Assembly: GCA_003558125.1 (NCBI GenBank)
Contig: PWMQ01000065.1
Location: 1 to 54,357, forward strand
Length of the DNA stretch: 54,357 bases
Reading direction: 5' to 3'
From: Natronospira sp.
Lineage (GTDB): Bacteria > Pseudomonadota > Gammaproteobacteria > Natronospirales > Natronospiraceae
Positions 34,397-43,260 of this stretch are shown piece by piece (the stretch's first letter is position 1; each line of letters starts with the position of its first letter). The notes under the pieces were generated by a model. It was not told the DNA's origin and did no database searches. It saw only the letters and a program-made list of their open reading frames with translations. The position numbers and the translations under genes are program-made.

Positions 34397-35380
34397 TCAG
34401 TTGGAAAAGCGATCCCGGTCGTGAGGGTCGTCGAGATTGAGTACCGGGCCCCGCGGGACAATCCGGGTCGGGTTGATGTTGCCGTGGCTGTAGTAGTAGT
34501 GGCGCTTGATGTGGCGCAGGTTGACCGTCTCCGCCACCCCGGGGACCTGGTAGAGCTCACGGGTGTAGTTGAGCAGATTGGGATAATCCGCGATCCGGCG
34601 GAGATTGGTCTTGAAATGGCCCACATAGACCGGGTCGAAGCGCAACAGGGTGGTAAACAGCCGCCAGTCGGCTTCGGTGAGCGTATCGCCCACCAGATAG
34701 CGTTGCCGGGACAGCCGCTGCTCCAGCTCGTCCAGGGCCTGAAACAGCGCTTCGAAGGCCTCTTCATAGGCCGCCTGGCTGGTGGCGAAGCCGCAGCGAT
34801 AGACCCCGTTGTTAACCTGGTGATAGACCATTTCATTGATGCTATCGATGTCTTCACGCAGTTCCTTCGGGTAGTAATCCGTGTCGACGTCGGTGAAGGC
34901 CTGAAATTCGCTGTTGAGCATGCGGATGATATCCGCTGACTCGTTGCTGACGATGGTTTCGCGCTTGCGGTCCCAGATCACGGGGACGGTGACCCGGCCG
35001 GTGTAATGGGCATCGGCACGGGTGTAGACCTGGTGGAGGAAGTTCGAACCGAACAGCGGGTCTGCCGTGCCATCGGCCTGGTCGCCGAATTCCCAGCCAT
35101 TCTCCAGCATGTCCGGATCCACCGGCGATACGCTGATCACCTCTTCTAGCCGCTTGAGCTTGCGGAATATCAGGGTCCGGTGGGCCCAGGGGCAGGCATA
35201 GGAGAAATAGATGTGGTAACGGCCGGGCTCCGCCTCGAAACCGCCTTCACCGTTTGGGCCGGCGCTGCCATCTGCGGTGATCCAGTTGCGAAACTGGGCC
35301 GATTCCCGCACAAAGCGGCCACCGTGCTTTTCGGTGTCATACCATTGATCAACCCATTTGCCCTCAACTAGCAGTCCCAT
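34397..35380 (-). CDS. yqjG: Glutathionyl-hydroquinone reductase (YqjG/ECM4 family)
   Basis: This 327-residue GST-superfamily enzyme reduces glutathionyl-hydroquinones. The active-site cysteine is in FSYACPWAHRTLIFRKLK, and the segment VSPVDPDMLENGWEF is specific to the YqjG/ECM4 group. The C-terminal helical domain has RFDPVYVGHFKTNLRRI, which lines the hydroquinone site in known structures. It follows the DoxX gene (87 bp), as yqjF-yqjG do in E. coli, and the divergent LysR gene supports a stress-regulated aromatic or quinone role. Confidence 0.92.
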   Translation of the reverse strand: MGLLVEGKWVDQWYDTEKHGGRFVRESAQFRNWITADGSAGPNGEGGFEAEPGRYHIYFSYACPWAHRTLIFRKLKRLEEVISVSPVDPDMLENGWEFGDQADGTADPLFGSNFLHQVYTRADAHYTGRVTVPVIWDRKRETIVSNESADIIRMLNSEFQAFTDVDTDYYPKELREDIDSINEMVYHQVNNGVYRCGFATSQAAYEEAFEALFQALDELEQRLSRQRYLVGDTLTEADWRLFTTLLRFDPVYVGHFKTNLRRIADYPNLLNYTRELYQVPGVAETVNLRHIKRHYYYSHGNINPTRIVPRGPVLNLDDPHDRDRFSN

Positions 35381-35414
35381 GGTGCATTTCCTTCGATTCA
35401 GAGATTTCAGGGCT

Positions 35415-35450
35415 GGCGCGACCGCAGGCCTAACGCCTGTCGGTCGCGCC
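35415..35450 (-). terminator. Strong hairpin between doxX and yqjG
   Basis: A ten-base stem GGCGCGACCG/CGGTCGCGCC (35415-35424, 35441-35450) is extended by CAGGC/GCCTG. No T-run follows on the minus strand. It may attenuate transcription between the two genes rather than end it. Confidence 0.45.
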
Positions 35451-35467
35451 GATTCAATGCTGGCTAT

Positions 35468-35872
35468 TCAGTCGATCCCCAGTCGTTTACCAAGGCTCCA
35501 GTCGTGTGCACCGTGCAGGACGACGAGCAACAGGCCGCCGGTCATGGCCAGGTTCTTGAGTAGGTGGTTGGTCTCGTTGGCGTCCCCCAGGTCCAGGTGG
35601 AACAGGAAACCGGCGATCACCGTAAAGGCTGCCAATGCCGCCGCTACCCAGCGTACCTTGAGGCCGAGAATGAGGGCCAGCCCGCCGCCAAGCTCCAGAA
35701 TGATGGTGGGAAGCAGGAGAATGCCCGGCACGCCCATGGATTCCATGTAGCCCTGGGTTGCGGCGTAGCCGAAGCCCAGGCCGAAGCCGTCACCGATCTT
35801 GCCCAGTCCGGCAATGACGAAGATAAGGCCAAGCAGGATCCGGCCGACGAGATCAATTGCATTGTCTTTCAT
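35468..35872 (-). CDS. DoxX-family membrane protein (YqjF-like)
   Basis: A 134-residue protein with four hydrophobic helices. GRILLGLIFVIAGLGKIGDG at the N-terminus and GILLLPTIILELGGGLALILGLK in the middle are typical of DoxX. DoxX proteins work with thiol or quinone stress enzymes. Its position before yqjG and opposite a LysR gene matches E. coli yqjF-yqjG with regulator YhaJ. AAGGAGG upstream of ATG 35872 sets the start; the frame continues to 35968 without support. Confidence 0.88.
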   Translation of the reverse strand: MKDNAIDLVGRILLGLIFVIAGLGKIGDGFGLGFGYAATQGYMESMGVPGILLLPTIILELGGGLALILGLKVRWVAAALAAFTVIAGFLFHLDLGDANETNHLLKNLAMTGGLLLVVLHGAHDWSLGKRLGID

Positions 35873-35971
35873 GATTTGCCTCCTTGAACGTGTGCAGTCC
35901 GTGTAGCTCACGGCTGGCTTTATTATGTATTGAGATTTTCGATTTAAAAGCGTAAAAGATGGATGCATTAG

Positions 35972-35986
35972 ATCGAAAAATTCGAT
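35972..35986. promoter_or_regulatory. Probable LysR operator between doxX and lysR
   Basis: The perfect inverted repeat ATCGAA-AAA-TTCGAT contains a T-N11-A LysR box (35973-35985). It lies 12 bp before the LysR start, which suits autorepression and control of the divergent doxX gene. Confidence 0.6.
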
Positions 35987-35998
35987 AAGGCGCTCAAG

Positions 35999-36916
35999 AT
36001 GAAAAGTAACCTAGCCCAATGGCGGGCCTTGCAGGCGGTGGTTGACGAGGGGGGATTCGCGCGCGCGGCGGAAAAGCTCAATCGAAGCCAGTCATCGGTG
36101 AGCCATGCCGTGGCCCGTCTGGAGGAGAGCCTGGGGGTGCAACTGCTTCGCCAGGCCGGCCGGCGGGCCATATTGACGGAGGCGGGCACCATGCTGTTGC
36201 GCTCGGCCCGAAAGCTGCTCGCCGATGCCGGGGAGCTGGAGTCCCTGGCGGAGATTCTCGCCGAAGGTCAGGAAGCGGAACTGCATCTGGCAGTCGATGG
36301 CATTTTTCCATCCCCGTTGCTGTATCGTGCGCTGGGGCGATTTTCCCGCGAAGCGCCCGGCACCCGGGTGGAAGTCTTCGAGGAAGTCCTGGGTGGCGCC
36401 ACGGAAGCGGTGGAGGCGGGGCAGGTGGATCTGGCGATAGCACCGTCCACACCGGCCGGCTATCTCGGCGAGCCCATCATGGATGTGGCCTTTGTCCCCG
36501 TGGCTCATCCCGATCATGCCCTTCACCGGCTCAAGCGGTCGCTTACCGGTGATGATCTGCGGCGCGATATTCAGGTGGTGATCCGTGATTCGGCCCGGCG
36601 ATCGCGGCAGGATTCCGGCTGGCTGGGGGCACCGCGCCGCTGGACAGTGACCTCACTGCGGGCGGCAGCCGAACTGGTTGCGGCGGGAATTGGTTTTTCC
36701 TGGCTGCCCGAGCATCTGGCCGCCGAGGGCATGGAGAAGGGGGAACTCGCGCCACTGCACTTGCAGGACGGGGGCGGCAAACGCAGTCATCTCTACCTGA
36801 TTCAGGCCCGCAGTACCGGCCCCGGCCCGGCCGCCCGACTGCTGGCCGACTGCCTGCGCCAGGCAGCGGCCGGCAGCCGGAGCCAGATCAGGCGGCCCGA
36901 TCCAGATGCGTCTTGA
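35999..36916 (+). CDS. LysR-family regulator (YhaJ-like context)
   Basis: A 305-residue LysR-type regulator. The N-terminal winged helix carries GGFARAAEKLNRSQSSVSHAVARLEESLGVQLLRQ (in pieces; residues 18-52), and the effector domain runs from about 90 to 295. It is divergent from doxX-yqjG with a T-N11-A palindrome between, so it probably senses aromatic or quinone compounds and controls that pair. Its 3' end overlaps the convergent host-attachment gene by 29 bp. Confidence 0.92.
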   Translation: MKSNLAQWRALQAVVDEGGFARAAEKLNRSQSSVSHAVARLEESLGVQLLRQAGRRAILTEAGTMLLRSARKLLADAGELESLAEILAEGQEAELHLAVDGIFPSPLLYRALGRFSREAPGTRVEVFEEVLGGATEAVEAGQVDLAIAPSTPAGYLGEPIMDVAFVPVAHPDHALHRLKRSLTGDDLRRDIQVVIRDSARRSRQDSGWLGAPRRWTVTSLRAAAELVAAGIGFSWLPEHLAAEGMEKGELAPLHLQDGGGKRSHLYLIQARSTGPGPAARLLADCLRQAAAGSRSQIRRPDPDAS

Positions 36917-37337
36917 TTTGGTCCAGGCTCAGAGTGGAGATATCCTTGTTGATCTCCTGAGTTACCAGCGAGGCCGTCTGCTTGTCCAGACTGCGACGCA
37001 GATCACCCAGGAACCGTGGAGGGGCGGCGAGGATCAGTTTTTCGACCCCCGCTTCACGGGTCAGTTTGCCCAGTGTCTTGCCAAGCTCGTTGGCGAATGC
37101 CTTTTCCACTTGATGCGCTGCTTCGGCATGTTCACCCATCTGCGGTGAACCAACGCCTTTGCGATCATGGGTGTTGCCGTGTTTATCCGAGACCAGGTCC
37201 CGGCTTCGAAGTCGGCCCTCGGGGTTCACCAGGTCATGGATTTCCTCGAGTCCGCTGACATGGCCTTTGAAGTGGAGAATTCTGCCGCGGCTCGCATCGG
37301 CGACCACGACCCAGGTGAGAGGCATTTCAACCTTCAT
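36888..37337 (-). CDS. Host attachment protein family (PF10116-like)
   Basis: This 149-residue protein of the family named for plant attachment in rhizobia has the opening WVVVADASRGRILHF, a variable loop with HGNTHDRKGVGSPQMGEHAEA, and LILAAPPRFLGDLRRSLDK near the end. The fold resembles the eRF1 domain-2/baeRF group; its role in free-living bacteria is not known. It lies alone between lysR (convergent, 29-bp overlap) and srkA. Confidence 0.85.
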   Translation of the reverse strand: MKVEMPLTWVVVADASRGRILHFKGHVSGLEEIHDLVNPEGRLRSRDLVSDKHGNTHDRKGVGSPQMGEHAEAAHQVEKAFANELGKTLGKLTREAGVEKLILAAPPRFLGDLRRSLDKQTASLVTQEINKDISTLSLDQIKTHLDRAA

Positions 37338-37481
37338 ACACGCTGACTCCTTGTTTCTCGGCCCCGTTGCGGGGCGCCTGGGATTGGAGTGACAGAGTAT
37401 TCACTCAGCATTGGGCAGTTCATTTCCCCTTTGCCCTGTTTCAATCTTGGGTGGGGTCGGGGTGCTTTTCAAGTCCATCTG

Positions 37482-38486
37482 TCACGGCCAGGCGGGATGC
37501 CATTCCAGGGGCGGTTCGTCGAGCTTGCCCAGTTGTTCTTGGAGCGACAGTACCTGGCGCTCCCAGAACCCGGTTTCGCCGAAGTCGGGAAAGGCGCGGG
37601 GGAAAGCGGGATCGGCCCATCGTTCCGCGATCCAGCCCAGAAAATGCAGGAGGCGAAGAGTGCGCAAGGCCTCGATGAGGCTCAACTCCCTCTGATCGAA
37701 TTCCCGGAAGGCGGTGTAGCCGGCCAGCAACTGGGCCAGGCGGGCGGCCTGGTAGTCACGATCCCCCGACAGGTACATCCACAGGTCCTGGATTGCCGGG
37801 CCATTGCAGGCATCGTCCAGGTCCAGCAACCAGGGGCCGTCATCACGCCACAGCACATTGCCGGGATGGCAGTCGCCATGAATCCGCAAGGATCGCAATT
37901 CACCGGCCTCCTGGAAGCGCAATTGAATTCGATCGCTGATATGCCCGCTCAGGGCGGCCCAGGAAGCCATCAGATGATCCGGCATCAGGCCCACCTGCTC
38001 CACGCTGGCCAAGGCATGCTCGACCACTCGCCCGGGGTCGAATTCCCGCCGATGTCGAAACGGCTTGAGGGCGCCGATATTGTGCAGACGGGCAATCAAG
38101 CGGCCCATCTGGCGGAGGGCGGCATCATCATCCAGGGCCGGTGGGCGGCCGCCGATACTGGGGAATACCGCCAGGCGGTGGCCGCCGACCTGGATAAGTG
38201 ACTGGCCGTTGGCCAATTCCAGTGGGGCCACCACCGGAAGCTCGGCTGCCGCCAGCTCGCGGGCAAATTCGTGCTCTTCGGCGATGGTCTCATCGGACCA
38301 GCGGCCCGGGCGGTAGAACTTGGCCACGATCAGCTCACCGCCTTCCAGGCCAAGCTGATAAACCCGGTTCTCATAGCTGTTGAGGGCGGTGATCCGTCCA
38401 TCCGGCGTGAATCCGGCCGCTTCCAATGCGTCCAGGATCGCGCTGGGGGAGAGATCGGCATAGGCCTGCAGTGTCTGATCGGACAT
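37482..38486 (-). CDS. srkA: Stress response kinase A (YihE/RdoA)
   Basis: A 334-residue kinase of the choline-kinase-like fold. The catalytic segment is LRIHGDCHPGNVLWRDDGPWLLDLDDA, seen here in pieces, with the catalytic Asp in HGDCHPGN and the metal Asp in DLDD. The N-terminal ITALNSYENRVYQLGLEGGELIVAKFYRPGRW (in pieces) is close to E. coli SrkA, which protects cells against stress-induced death by phosphorylating Ser/Thr in proteins. In E. coli srkA precedes dsbA; here no dsbA follows. It is 15 bp after the ThrE-like gene. Confidence 0.9.
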   Translation of the reverse strand: MSDQTLQAYADLSPSAILDALEAAGFTPDGRITALNSYENRVYQLGLEGGELIVAKFYRPGRWSDETIAEEHEFARELAAAELPVVAPLELANGQSLIQVGGHRLAVFPSIGGRPPALDDDAALRQMGRLIARLHNIGALKPFRHRREFDPGRVVEHALASVEQVGLMPDHLMASWAALSGHISDRIQLRFQEAGELRSLRIHGDCHPGNVLWRDDGPWLLDLDDACNGPAIQDLWMYLSGDRDYQAARLAQLLAGYTAFREFDQRELSLIEALRTLRLLHFLGWIAERWADPAFPRAFPDFGETGFWERQVLSLQEQLGKLDEPPLEWHPAWP

Positions 38487-38501
38487 GCCGTTCCTTGATA
38501 T

Positions 38502-39743
38502 CTAGAGTGAGCGACTGGGTGGCAGCAGGGCGCTGGCCAGGATCAGGCCGGTGCTGAGACCGGCCGCCACCAGGGCCACGGTAAAGCCGATCTGCACACC
38601 GCCCATGGCGTCCTGCTCCATCAGGGAGCTGAGCCCGCGGAAACTCAGACTGCCGGGGACCATCAGCATGATGCCCGGCACCTGGATCACCACTGCCGGT
38701 CGGTTGCGGTAGCGGGCGTAGAGGTTGCCCAGCAGGCCCACCAGCAGCGCCCCCACCAGTGCCCCCAGGCCGGGATTGAGCCAGTCGGAGACCCGGCCAC
38801 CCACCTCCACGGCGAGGATGCCGGCCAGCATGATCCAGCCCAGTTTCCCCGGCTCGGCATTGAACAGAACGGTAAAGCCGATGGCGGCGGAAAGGATGGC
38901 CAGCCAGTGGGTCCAGGCCGGCAGGGCCAGACTGATCTCCTGGGGCCAGGGGCCGGTCATGAGCTGGCTCAGCTGGCTTCCCAGGGCCACGCCGAAACCG
39001 ACGATGACCAGCGCCACCACGGCGCCGGCCATGCGCGAACTGCCGGCGACCAGATGGCCACTGGCCAGCTCCCGGGTTGCCAGGGTCAGCCCCAACCCGG
39101 GCATGAGCACGATCAGCCCGGCAATCAGCGCCAGATACACCGAGAACTCCGGCCAGATGAAGACCGCCGAGCCGCAGATCAGGGCAGACAGGAAGCCGGC
39201 CAGTGCCGGATAGAGGCGGGCCAGATTGGCCGAGCCGGACATCAGCAGCCCCAGGCCGCCGGTGAAAAAGCCCAGCAGGAAAGCCACGCCCAGCTCGATG
39301 ACGCCGCCGCCAAAGAGGATGGCGATAGAGGCTGAAAACAGGGCCGGCGCCAACAGGCGAATGAGCAGGGGATAGACCGCCGGCGCCTCCATGATCTCGC
39401 GGACCTCGCGGATGGCGGCAACCGGACTCATGATGCCCCGGGACAGGGCCTCGATGACGTCATGAATCCGCGAGAGCTTGGCCAGATGGATCTCGGATTC
39501 GTCCACCCGGGCCATGAAACTGCGCTGTCGGCTGCCTCGGCCCAGGGCGGCAATGAAGGCCGTCGGGGTGCAGTAGAACTGGCCCTGCAAGCCCAGGCGT
39601 TGGGCCACCACCTTCATGGTGTCCTCAAGGCGATAGGCCGGTGCTCCCAGGCGCAGCAGGGCGCGGCCAATCTCCAGCACCAGTTCGGCGCGGCCCCGGC
39701 CTTCCCGGGTGCTGACGATTTCCGGGCGCTCGGTGCTGCTCAT
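38502..39743 (-). CDS. ThrE-family threonine/serine exporter (fused form)
   Basis: A 413-residue inner-membrane protein. An N-terminal cytoplasmic domain (ALLRLGAPAYRLEDTMKVVAQRLGL in pieces, residues 25-130) is typical of ThrE/YjjP, and about ten membrane helices follow. Both the YjjP-like and YjjB-like halves are in one chain, including the conserved QVPGIMLMVPGSLSFRGL segment near residue 360. It should export amino acids or small carboxylates. It starts within the last codon of the DUF3301 gene (ATGA), so the two are co-translated. Confidence 0.85.
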   Translation of the reverse strand: MSSTERPEIVSTREGRGRAELVLEIGRALLRLGAPAYRLEDTMKVVAQRLGLQGQFYCTPTAFIAALGRGSRQRSFMARVDESEIHLAKLSRIHDVIEALSRGIMSPVAAIREVREIMEAPAVYPLLIRLLAPALFSASIAILFGGGVIELGVAFLLGFFTGGLGLLMSGSANLARLYPALAGFLSALICGSAVFIWPEFSVYLALIAGLIVLMPGLGLTLATRELASGHLVAGSSRMAGAVVALVIVGFGVALGSQLSQLMTGPWPQEISLALPAWTHWLAILSAAIGFTVLFNAEPGKLGWIMLAGILAVEVGGRVSDWLNPGLGALVGALLVGLLGNLYARYRNRPAVVIQVPGIMLMVPGSLSFRGLSSLMEQDAMGGVQIGFTVALVAAGLSTGLILASALLPPSRSL

Positions 39744-40081
39744 GGCCTTTTCTCCTCGTCGCTGAGCACCAGACCGGAGGGATAGTCCAGATGGACGCGG
39801 GCCACGCGGCGGCCATAAAGCTCGGCCTGGCCGGGGTGTCGATCAGTGCCATCGGTACTGAATTCGAAGCGGTAGCGGCGCTTGAAGCGCAGCCCCCGGT
39901 TGCCAAGCATCGGCCAGAAGGCGGCAATGGATACGGTCTGGTCCAGAAACTGAACGCCGGTGGACTTGCAGGTGCGGCGGGCCGCTTCAATGGCCAGTTC
40001 CCGGGCCGCCAGACTGTCTCGCCAGAACCAGGCGATCACACCAAACAGCACCAGCACCATAATATGCGAGGGTTGCAACAC
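39740..40081 (-). CDS. DUF3301 membrane-anchored protein
   Basis: A 113-residue protein with one N-terminal membrane anchor (MVLVLFGVIAWFW) and a beta-rich cytosolic or periplasmic part with CKSTGVQFLDQTVSIAAFWP and FKRRYRFEFSTDGTDRHPG, characteristic of DUF3301 of gammaproteobacteria. The function is unknown. It is co-translated with the ThrE-like gene and lies 11 bp after the GGDEF gene, so the three form one operon. Confidence 0.85.
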   Translation of the reverse strand: MLQPSHIMVLVLFGVIAWFWRDSLAARELAIEAARRTCKSTGVQFLDQTVSIAAFWPMLGNRGLRFKRRYRFEFSTDGTDRHPGQAELYGRRVARVHLDYPSGLVLSDEEKRP

Positions 40082-40092
40082 GTTTCCGCTTC

Positions 40093-41298
40093 CTATTCGT
40101 CAATCTCAACACGATTGCGGCCGGCGGCCTTGGCGCGGTAGAGCGCCTGATCCGCCCGCTTGATGACCGCCGCCGGCGTCTCCCCTCGGCGGGGCATGGC
40201 CAGACCAAAGCTTGCCGTGATCTTGATGCCGCGGCCACCCCCCTTGCCGCGTTGCTTGCGACGACGCTGGCTGGTCCGGAGCCGGAAGGGGCGCTCGGCA
40301 AGCGCCCGCCGCTGCTCCTCCAGAAAGTCTTTCAGCCGAGCGAGGGGGCGGCGCCGGAAAACCAGGGTGAATTCCTCGCCACCGTAACGATAGGCGCGGG
40401 CACCGCGAGTGCCCGCCAGGGTTTCCGCGACCCGGCGCAAGACCTGGTCCCCCGCATCATGGCCGTGGCGGTCGTTGAATCGCTTGAAGTGGTCCACGTC
40501 GACCATGCCCACTGGCCGTGGCCCGGCCCGCAAGCGAAGCTCCAGGGCGCGGCGGTTGGGGAGCCCGGTGAGCTCGTCCCGAAAGGCAAGATGCCAGGCG
40601 TGCAGCAACAGGCCCGCCCAAAGCAGCAACAGCATGGGGGCGATGGCCAGTCGCAATGGCGGCTCCGTCCCCAGCGCTCCCGTCAGAGGCAACAAGCAGA
40701 GCGAGGCAGCCAGCAGGCCAGCCCGCAGGGGATCCGGTCGCCAGCCTTGCAGTACCGTCACGGCCAGCGCACACAGCAGCACGGCGACTGCCGAGCGTGT
40801 CAGGGCCAGGCTGCGGCCAGCCAGCTCGAACTCGGCCAGGGGGCGGGCAACCAGCATGGGCAGGGCAATATCGCGCAGCATCAGGCCCAGCATGAGCACG
40901 GCCAGGCCAGCGGCCAGCCACAGTATGGGGCCGGTCGGCCCGCGCTCCGGGAGCACGGCGGCGCCAGCCAGCACCAGGGCGGTGATCAGCACGGCGAGTG
41001 CCTGGTGGCCGGCCGATCGGGCGAGCAGGTCGGTGTCGCCCAGCATTGGCAGGCCGATCACTGCCGCCAGGGCCAGCACATGCCGCCACTGCCCGAACAG
41101 GGCGGCCAGGGCCATGCCGGCCAGGCCCAGGGCGGTCAGGGGCCAGCGCCAGACAGACAGCTCGGCGGCCGTCGCCTCCAGCGCCGGCAGATAGGCCAGA
41201 AACAGCAGGGGCGCGAGCAGGGCGGGCAGTAATCCCCAGAGAAAATGGCGTGTCAGCAAATGTCCCATCGGATGTCTTTTGGCGGCTTGACCGCCCAT
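40093..41298 (-). CDS. Membrane-bound GGDEF diguanylate cyclase with degenerate I-site
   Basis: A 401-residue protein with about eight N-terminal membrane helices (to about residue 225) and a C-terminal GGDEF domain. The signature GGEEF follows AYRY, and the metal-binding DVDHFKRFNDRHGHDAGD is intact, but the inhibitory RxxD is RGAR, so product inhibition is probably lost. A basic insert (RTSQRRRKQRGKGGGRG) interrupts the domain before ITASFGLAMP. Neither ATG 41298 nor the in-frame ATG 41268 has a clear ribosome-binding site. It is divergent from typA. Confidence 0.88.
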   Translation of the reverse strand: MGGQAAKRHPMGHLLTRHFLWGLLPALLAPLLFLAYLPALEATAAELSVWRWPLTALGLAGMALAALFGQWRHVLALAAVIGLPMLGDTDLLARSAGHQALAVLITALVLAGAAVLPERGPTGPILWLAAGLAVLMLGLMLRDIALPMLVARPLAEFELAGRSLALTRSAVAVLLCALAVTVLQGWRPDPLRAGLLAASLCLLPLTGALGTEPPLRLAIAPMLLLLWAGLLLHAWHLAFRDELTGLPNRRALELRLRAGPRPVGMVDVDHFKRFNDRHGHDAGDQVLRRVAETLAGTRGARAYRYGGEEFTLVFRRRPLARLKDFLEEQRRALAERPFRLRTSQRRRKQRGKGGGRGIKITASFGLAMPRRGETPAAVIKRADQALYRAKAAGRNRVEIDE

Positions 41299-41333
41299 GG
41301 TAACGCAAACGTTTCGGTTGTTACCGAATCACA

Positions 41334-41342
41334 TGTTATAAT
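41334..41342 (+). promoter_or_regulatory. Extended -10 promoter of typA
   Basis: TGT-TATAAT (41334-41342) is a perfect -10 with a TGn extension, 45 bp before the GTG start. No good -35 is spaced at 17 bp, which extended -10 promoters do not require. Confidence 0.6.
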
Positions 41343-41386
41343 GCCCGGCTAACATTTCTTCTTTATCCCACCTCGGTGCATTCTCA

Positions 41387-43201
41387 GTGATTGAAAGACT
41401 TCGCAACGTAGCCATCGTCGCGCACGTCGACCATGGCAAGACCACGCTCGTGGACAGGCTTTTGCAGCAGTCCGGAACCCTCGATCGGGCAGAGACACTG
41501 CCGGACCGCGCAATGGACTCCAATGATCTGGAGCGCGAACGCGGCATTACCATTCTGTCCAAGAACACCGCCATCGAATGGCAGGACTACCGCATCAACA
41601 TCGTCGATACCCCGGGTCACGCCGACTTCGGTGGCGAGGTCGAGCGGGTTCTGTCCATGGTGGATGCCTTTGTGCTGTTGGTGGATGCGGTGGACGGGCC
41701 CATGCCCCAGACCCGTTTTGTCTGTCAGAAGGCCTTCGAGCATGGCTTGAAGCCCATCGTGGTCATCAACAAGATCGACCGCCCCGGCGCTCGCCCGGAC
41801 TGGGTGCTGGACCAGACCTTCGATCTGCTGGACCACCTGGGTGCTGATGAAGACCAGCTCGACTTCCCGGTGGTCTATGCCTCGGCCCTGAACGGTTGGG
41901 CCTCGATGGATGGCGAGGAAAGCGGCGACATGGAAGCCCTGTTCCAGACCCTGGTGGAGCAGGTCCCCCCGCCCAAGGTGGACCCGGACGCCCCCCTGCA
42001 GTTGCAGGTGACGTCCCTGGATTACTCCAGCTACCTCGGCGCCATAGCCGTGGGCCGGATTCGTCAGGGCACCCTGAAGACCAATTCCCAGGTCGTGGTC
42101 ATTGATCGCGACGGCAAGCAACGCAAGGAACGGGTGGTCAAGGTCTTCGGCTTCCTGGGCCTGGACCGGGTGGAGGCCGAATCGGCCTCCGCCGGCGATA
42201 TTGTGGCCTTCAGCGGCATCGATTTCCCCCGGGTGTCCGACACCGTCTGTGACCCGGAGCACCCCGAGGCCATGACCCCGCTGACCGTGGATGAACCCAC
42301 CATCAGCATGACCTTCGAGACCAATACCTCGCCCTTTGCCGGCAAGGAAGGCAAGTATGTGACCAGCCGCCAGGTGCGGGATCGTCTCATGCGCGAGACC
42401 ATCCACAATGTGGCGCTGAAGGTGGAAGACACCGACGATCCGGAGCGCTTCAAGGTCTCCGGCCGGGGCGAGCTGCATCTCTCCATTCTGCTGGAAAACA
42501 TGCGCCGTGAAGGCTACGAGCTGGCCGTCTCCCGCCCGGAAGTGATCGTGCGCGAGATTGACGGTGTGAAGCAGGAGCCCTGGGAACTGCTGACCGTGGA
42601 CCTGGATGAGACCACCCAGGGTGCGGTGATGGAAGCCCTCGGCGAGCGCGGCGGCCAGATGGACAATATGGCCCCCGATGGCAAGGGCCGTGTGCGCCTG
42701 GACTACCGGATTCCGGCCCGGGGCCTGATCGGCTTTCAGACCGATTTTCGCACCCTGACCTCCGGCACCGGCATCATGCACCATGTGTTTGATCGCTATG
42801 GCCCGCTGAGCAATGCCAATCTGGGTGCCCGTCGTAACGGTGCCCTGATTTCCAACGGCCAGGGCAAGGCCGTGGGTTTCGCCCTGTTCAACCTGCAGGA
42901 GCGCGGCAAGCTCTTCGTGTCACCGGGCGACCCGGTCTATGAAGGGCAGGTCATTGGCATTCACACCCGGGACAATGACCTGACGGTGAACCCCCAGAAG
43001 GCCAAGCAGCTCACCAATGTGCGGGCCTCCGGCAAGGACGATGCCATCCAGCTCACCCCGCCCATCAAGCTGACCCTTGAGCAGGCGCTGGAATTCATCA
43101 ACGATGACGAGCTGATTGAAGTGACACCGGAGAGCCTTCGGGTTCGCAAGCGCTGGCTCAAGGAGCACGAGCGCAAGAAGGCGGCCCGGGAGGCGAGCTG
43201 A
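41387..43201 (+). CDS. typA: Ribosome-binding translational GTPase TypA/BipA
   Basis: This 604-residue GTPase acts in ribosome assembly and stress response. The P-loop is AHVDHGKTT (residues 11-19), the G2/G3 region includes ERERGITI-like [13 protein letters not shown] and [13 protein letters not shown], and the G4 is NKID. The C-terminal EF-G-like domains III and V and the TypA-specific C-terminal domain end at [12 protein letters not shown]. Length is normal. The start is GTG 41387 with no strong Shine-Dalgarno sequence, which fits the family's opening [12 protein letters not shown]. Confidence 0.97.
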   Translation: MIERLRNVAIVAHVDHGKTTLVDRLLQQSGTLDRAETLPDRAMDSNDLERERGITILSKNTAIEWQDYRINIVDTPGHADFGGEVERVLSMVDAFVLLVDAVDGPMPQTRFVCQKAFEHGLKPIVVINKIDRPGARPDWVLDQTFDLLDHLGADEDQLDFPVVYASALNGWASMDGEESGDMEALFQTLVEQVPPPKVDPDAPLQLQVTSLDYSSYLGAIAVGRIRQGTLKTNSQVVVIDRDGKQRKERVVKVFGFLGLDRVEAESASAGDIVAFSGIDFPRVSDTVCDPEHPEAMTPLTVDEPTISMTFETNTSPFAGKEGKYVTSRQVRDRLMRETIHNVALKVEDTDDPERFKVSGRGELHLSILLENMRREGYELAVSRPEVIVREIDGVKQEPWELLTVDLDETTQGAVMEALGERGGQMDNMAPDGKGRVRLDYRIPARGLIGFQTDFRTLTSGTGIMHHVFDRYGPLSNANLGARRNGALISNGQGKAVGFALFNLQERGKLFVSPGDPVYEGQVIGIHTRDNDLTVNPQKAKQLTNVRASGKDDAIQLTPPIKLTLEQALEFINDDELIEVTPESLRVRKRWLKEHERKKAAREAS

Positions 43202-43260
43202 GCAGCCTGGAAAACAAACGGTTATCTGGCAGTATTGATCAAGGCTGCGGGCACTTCGAT

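Noticed and set aside
41384-42784. 466-codon open frame antisense to typA
   Set aside because: Shadow of a conserved GTPase gene; composition is His/Gly-rich with no recognisable fold.
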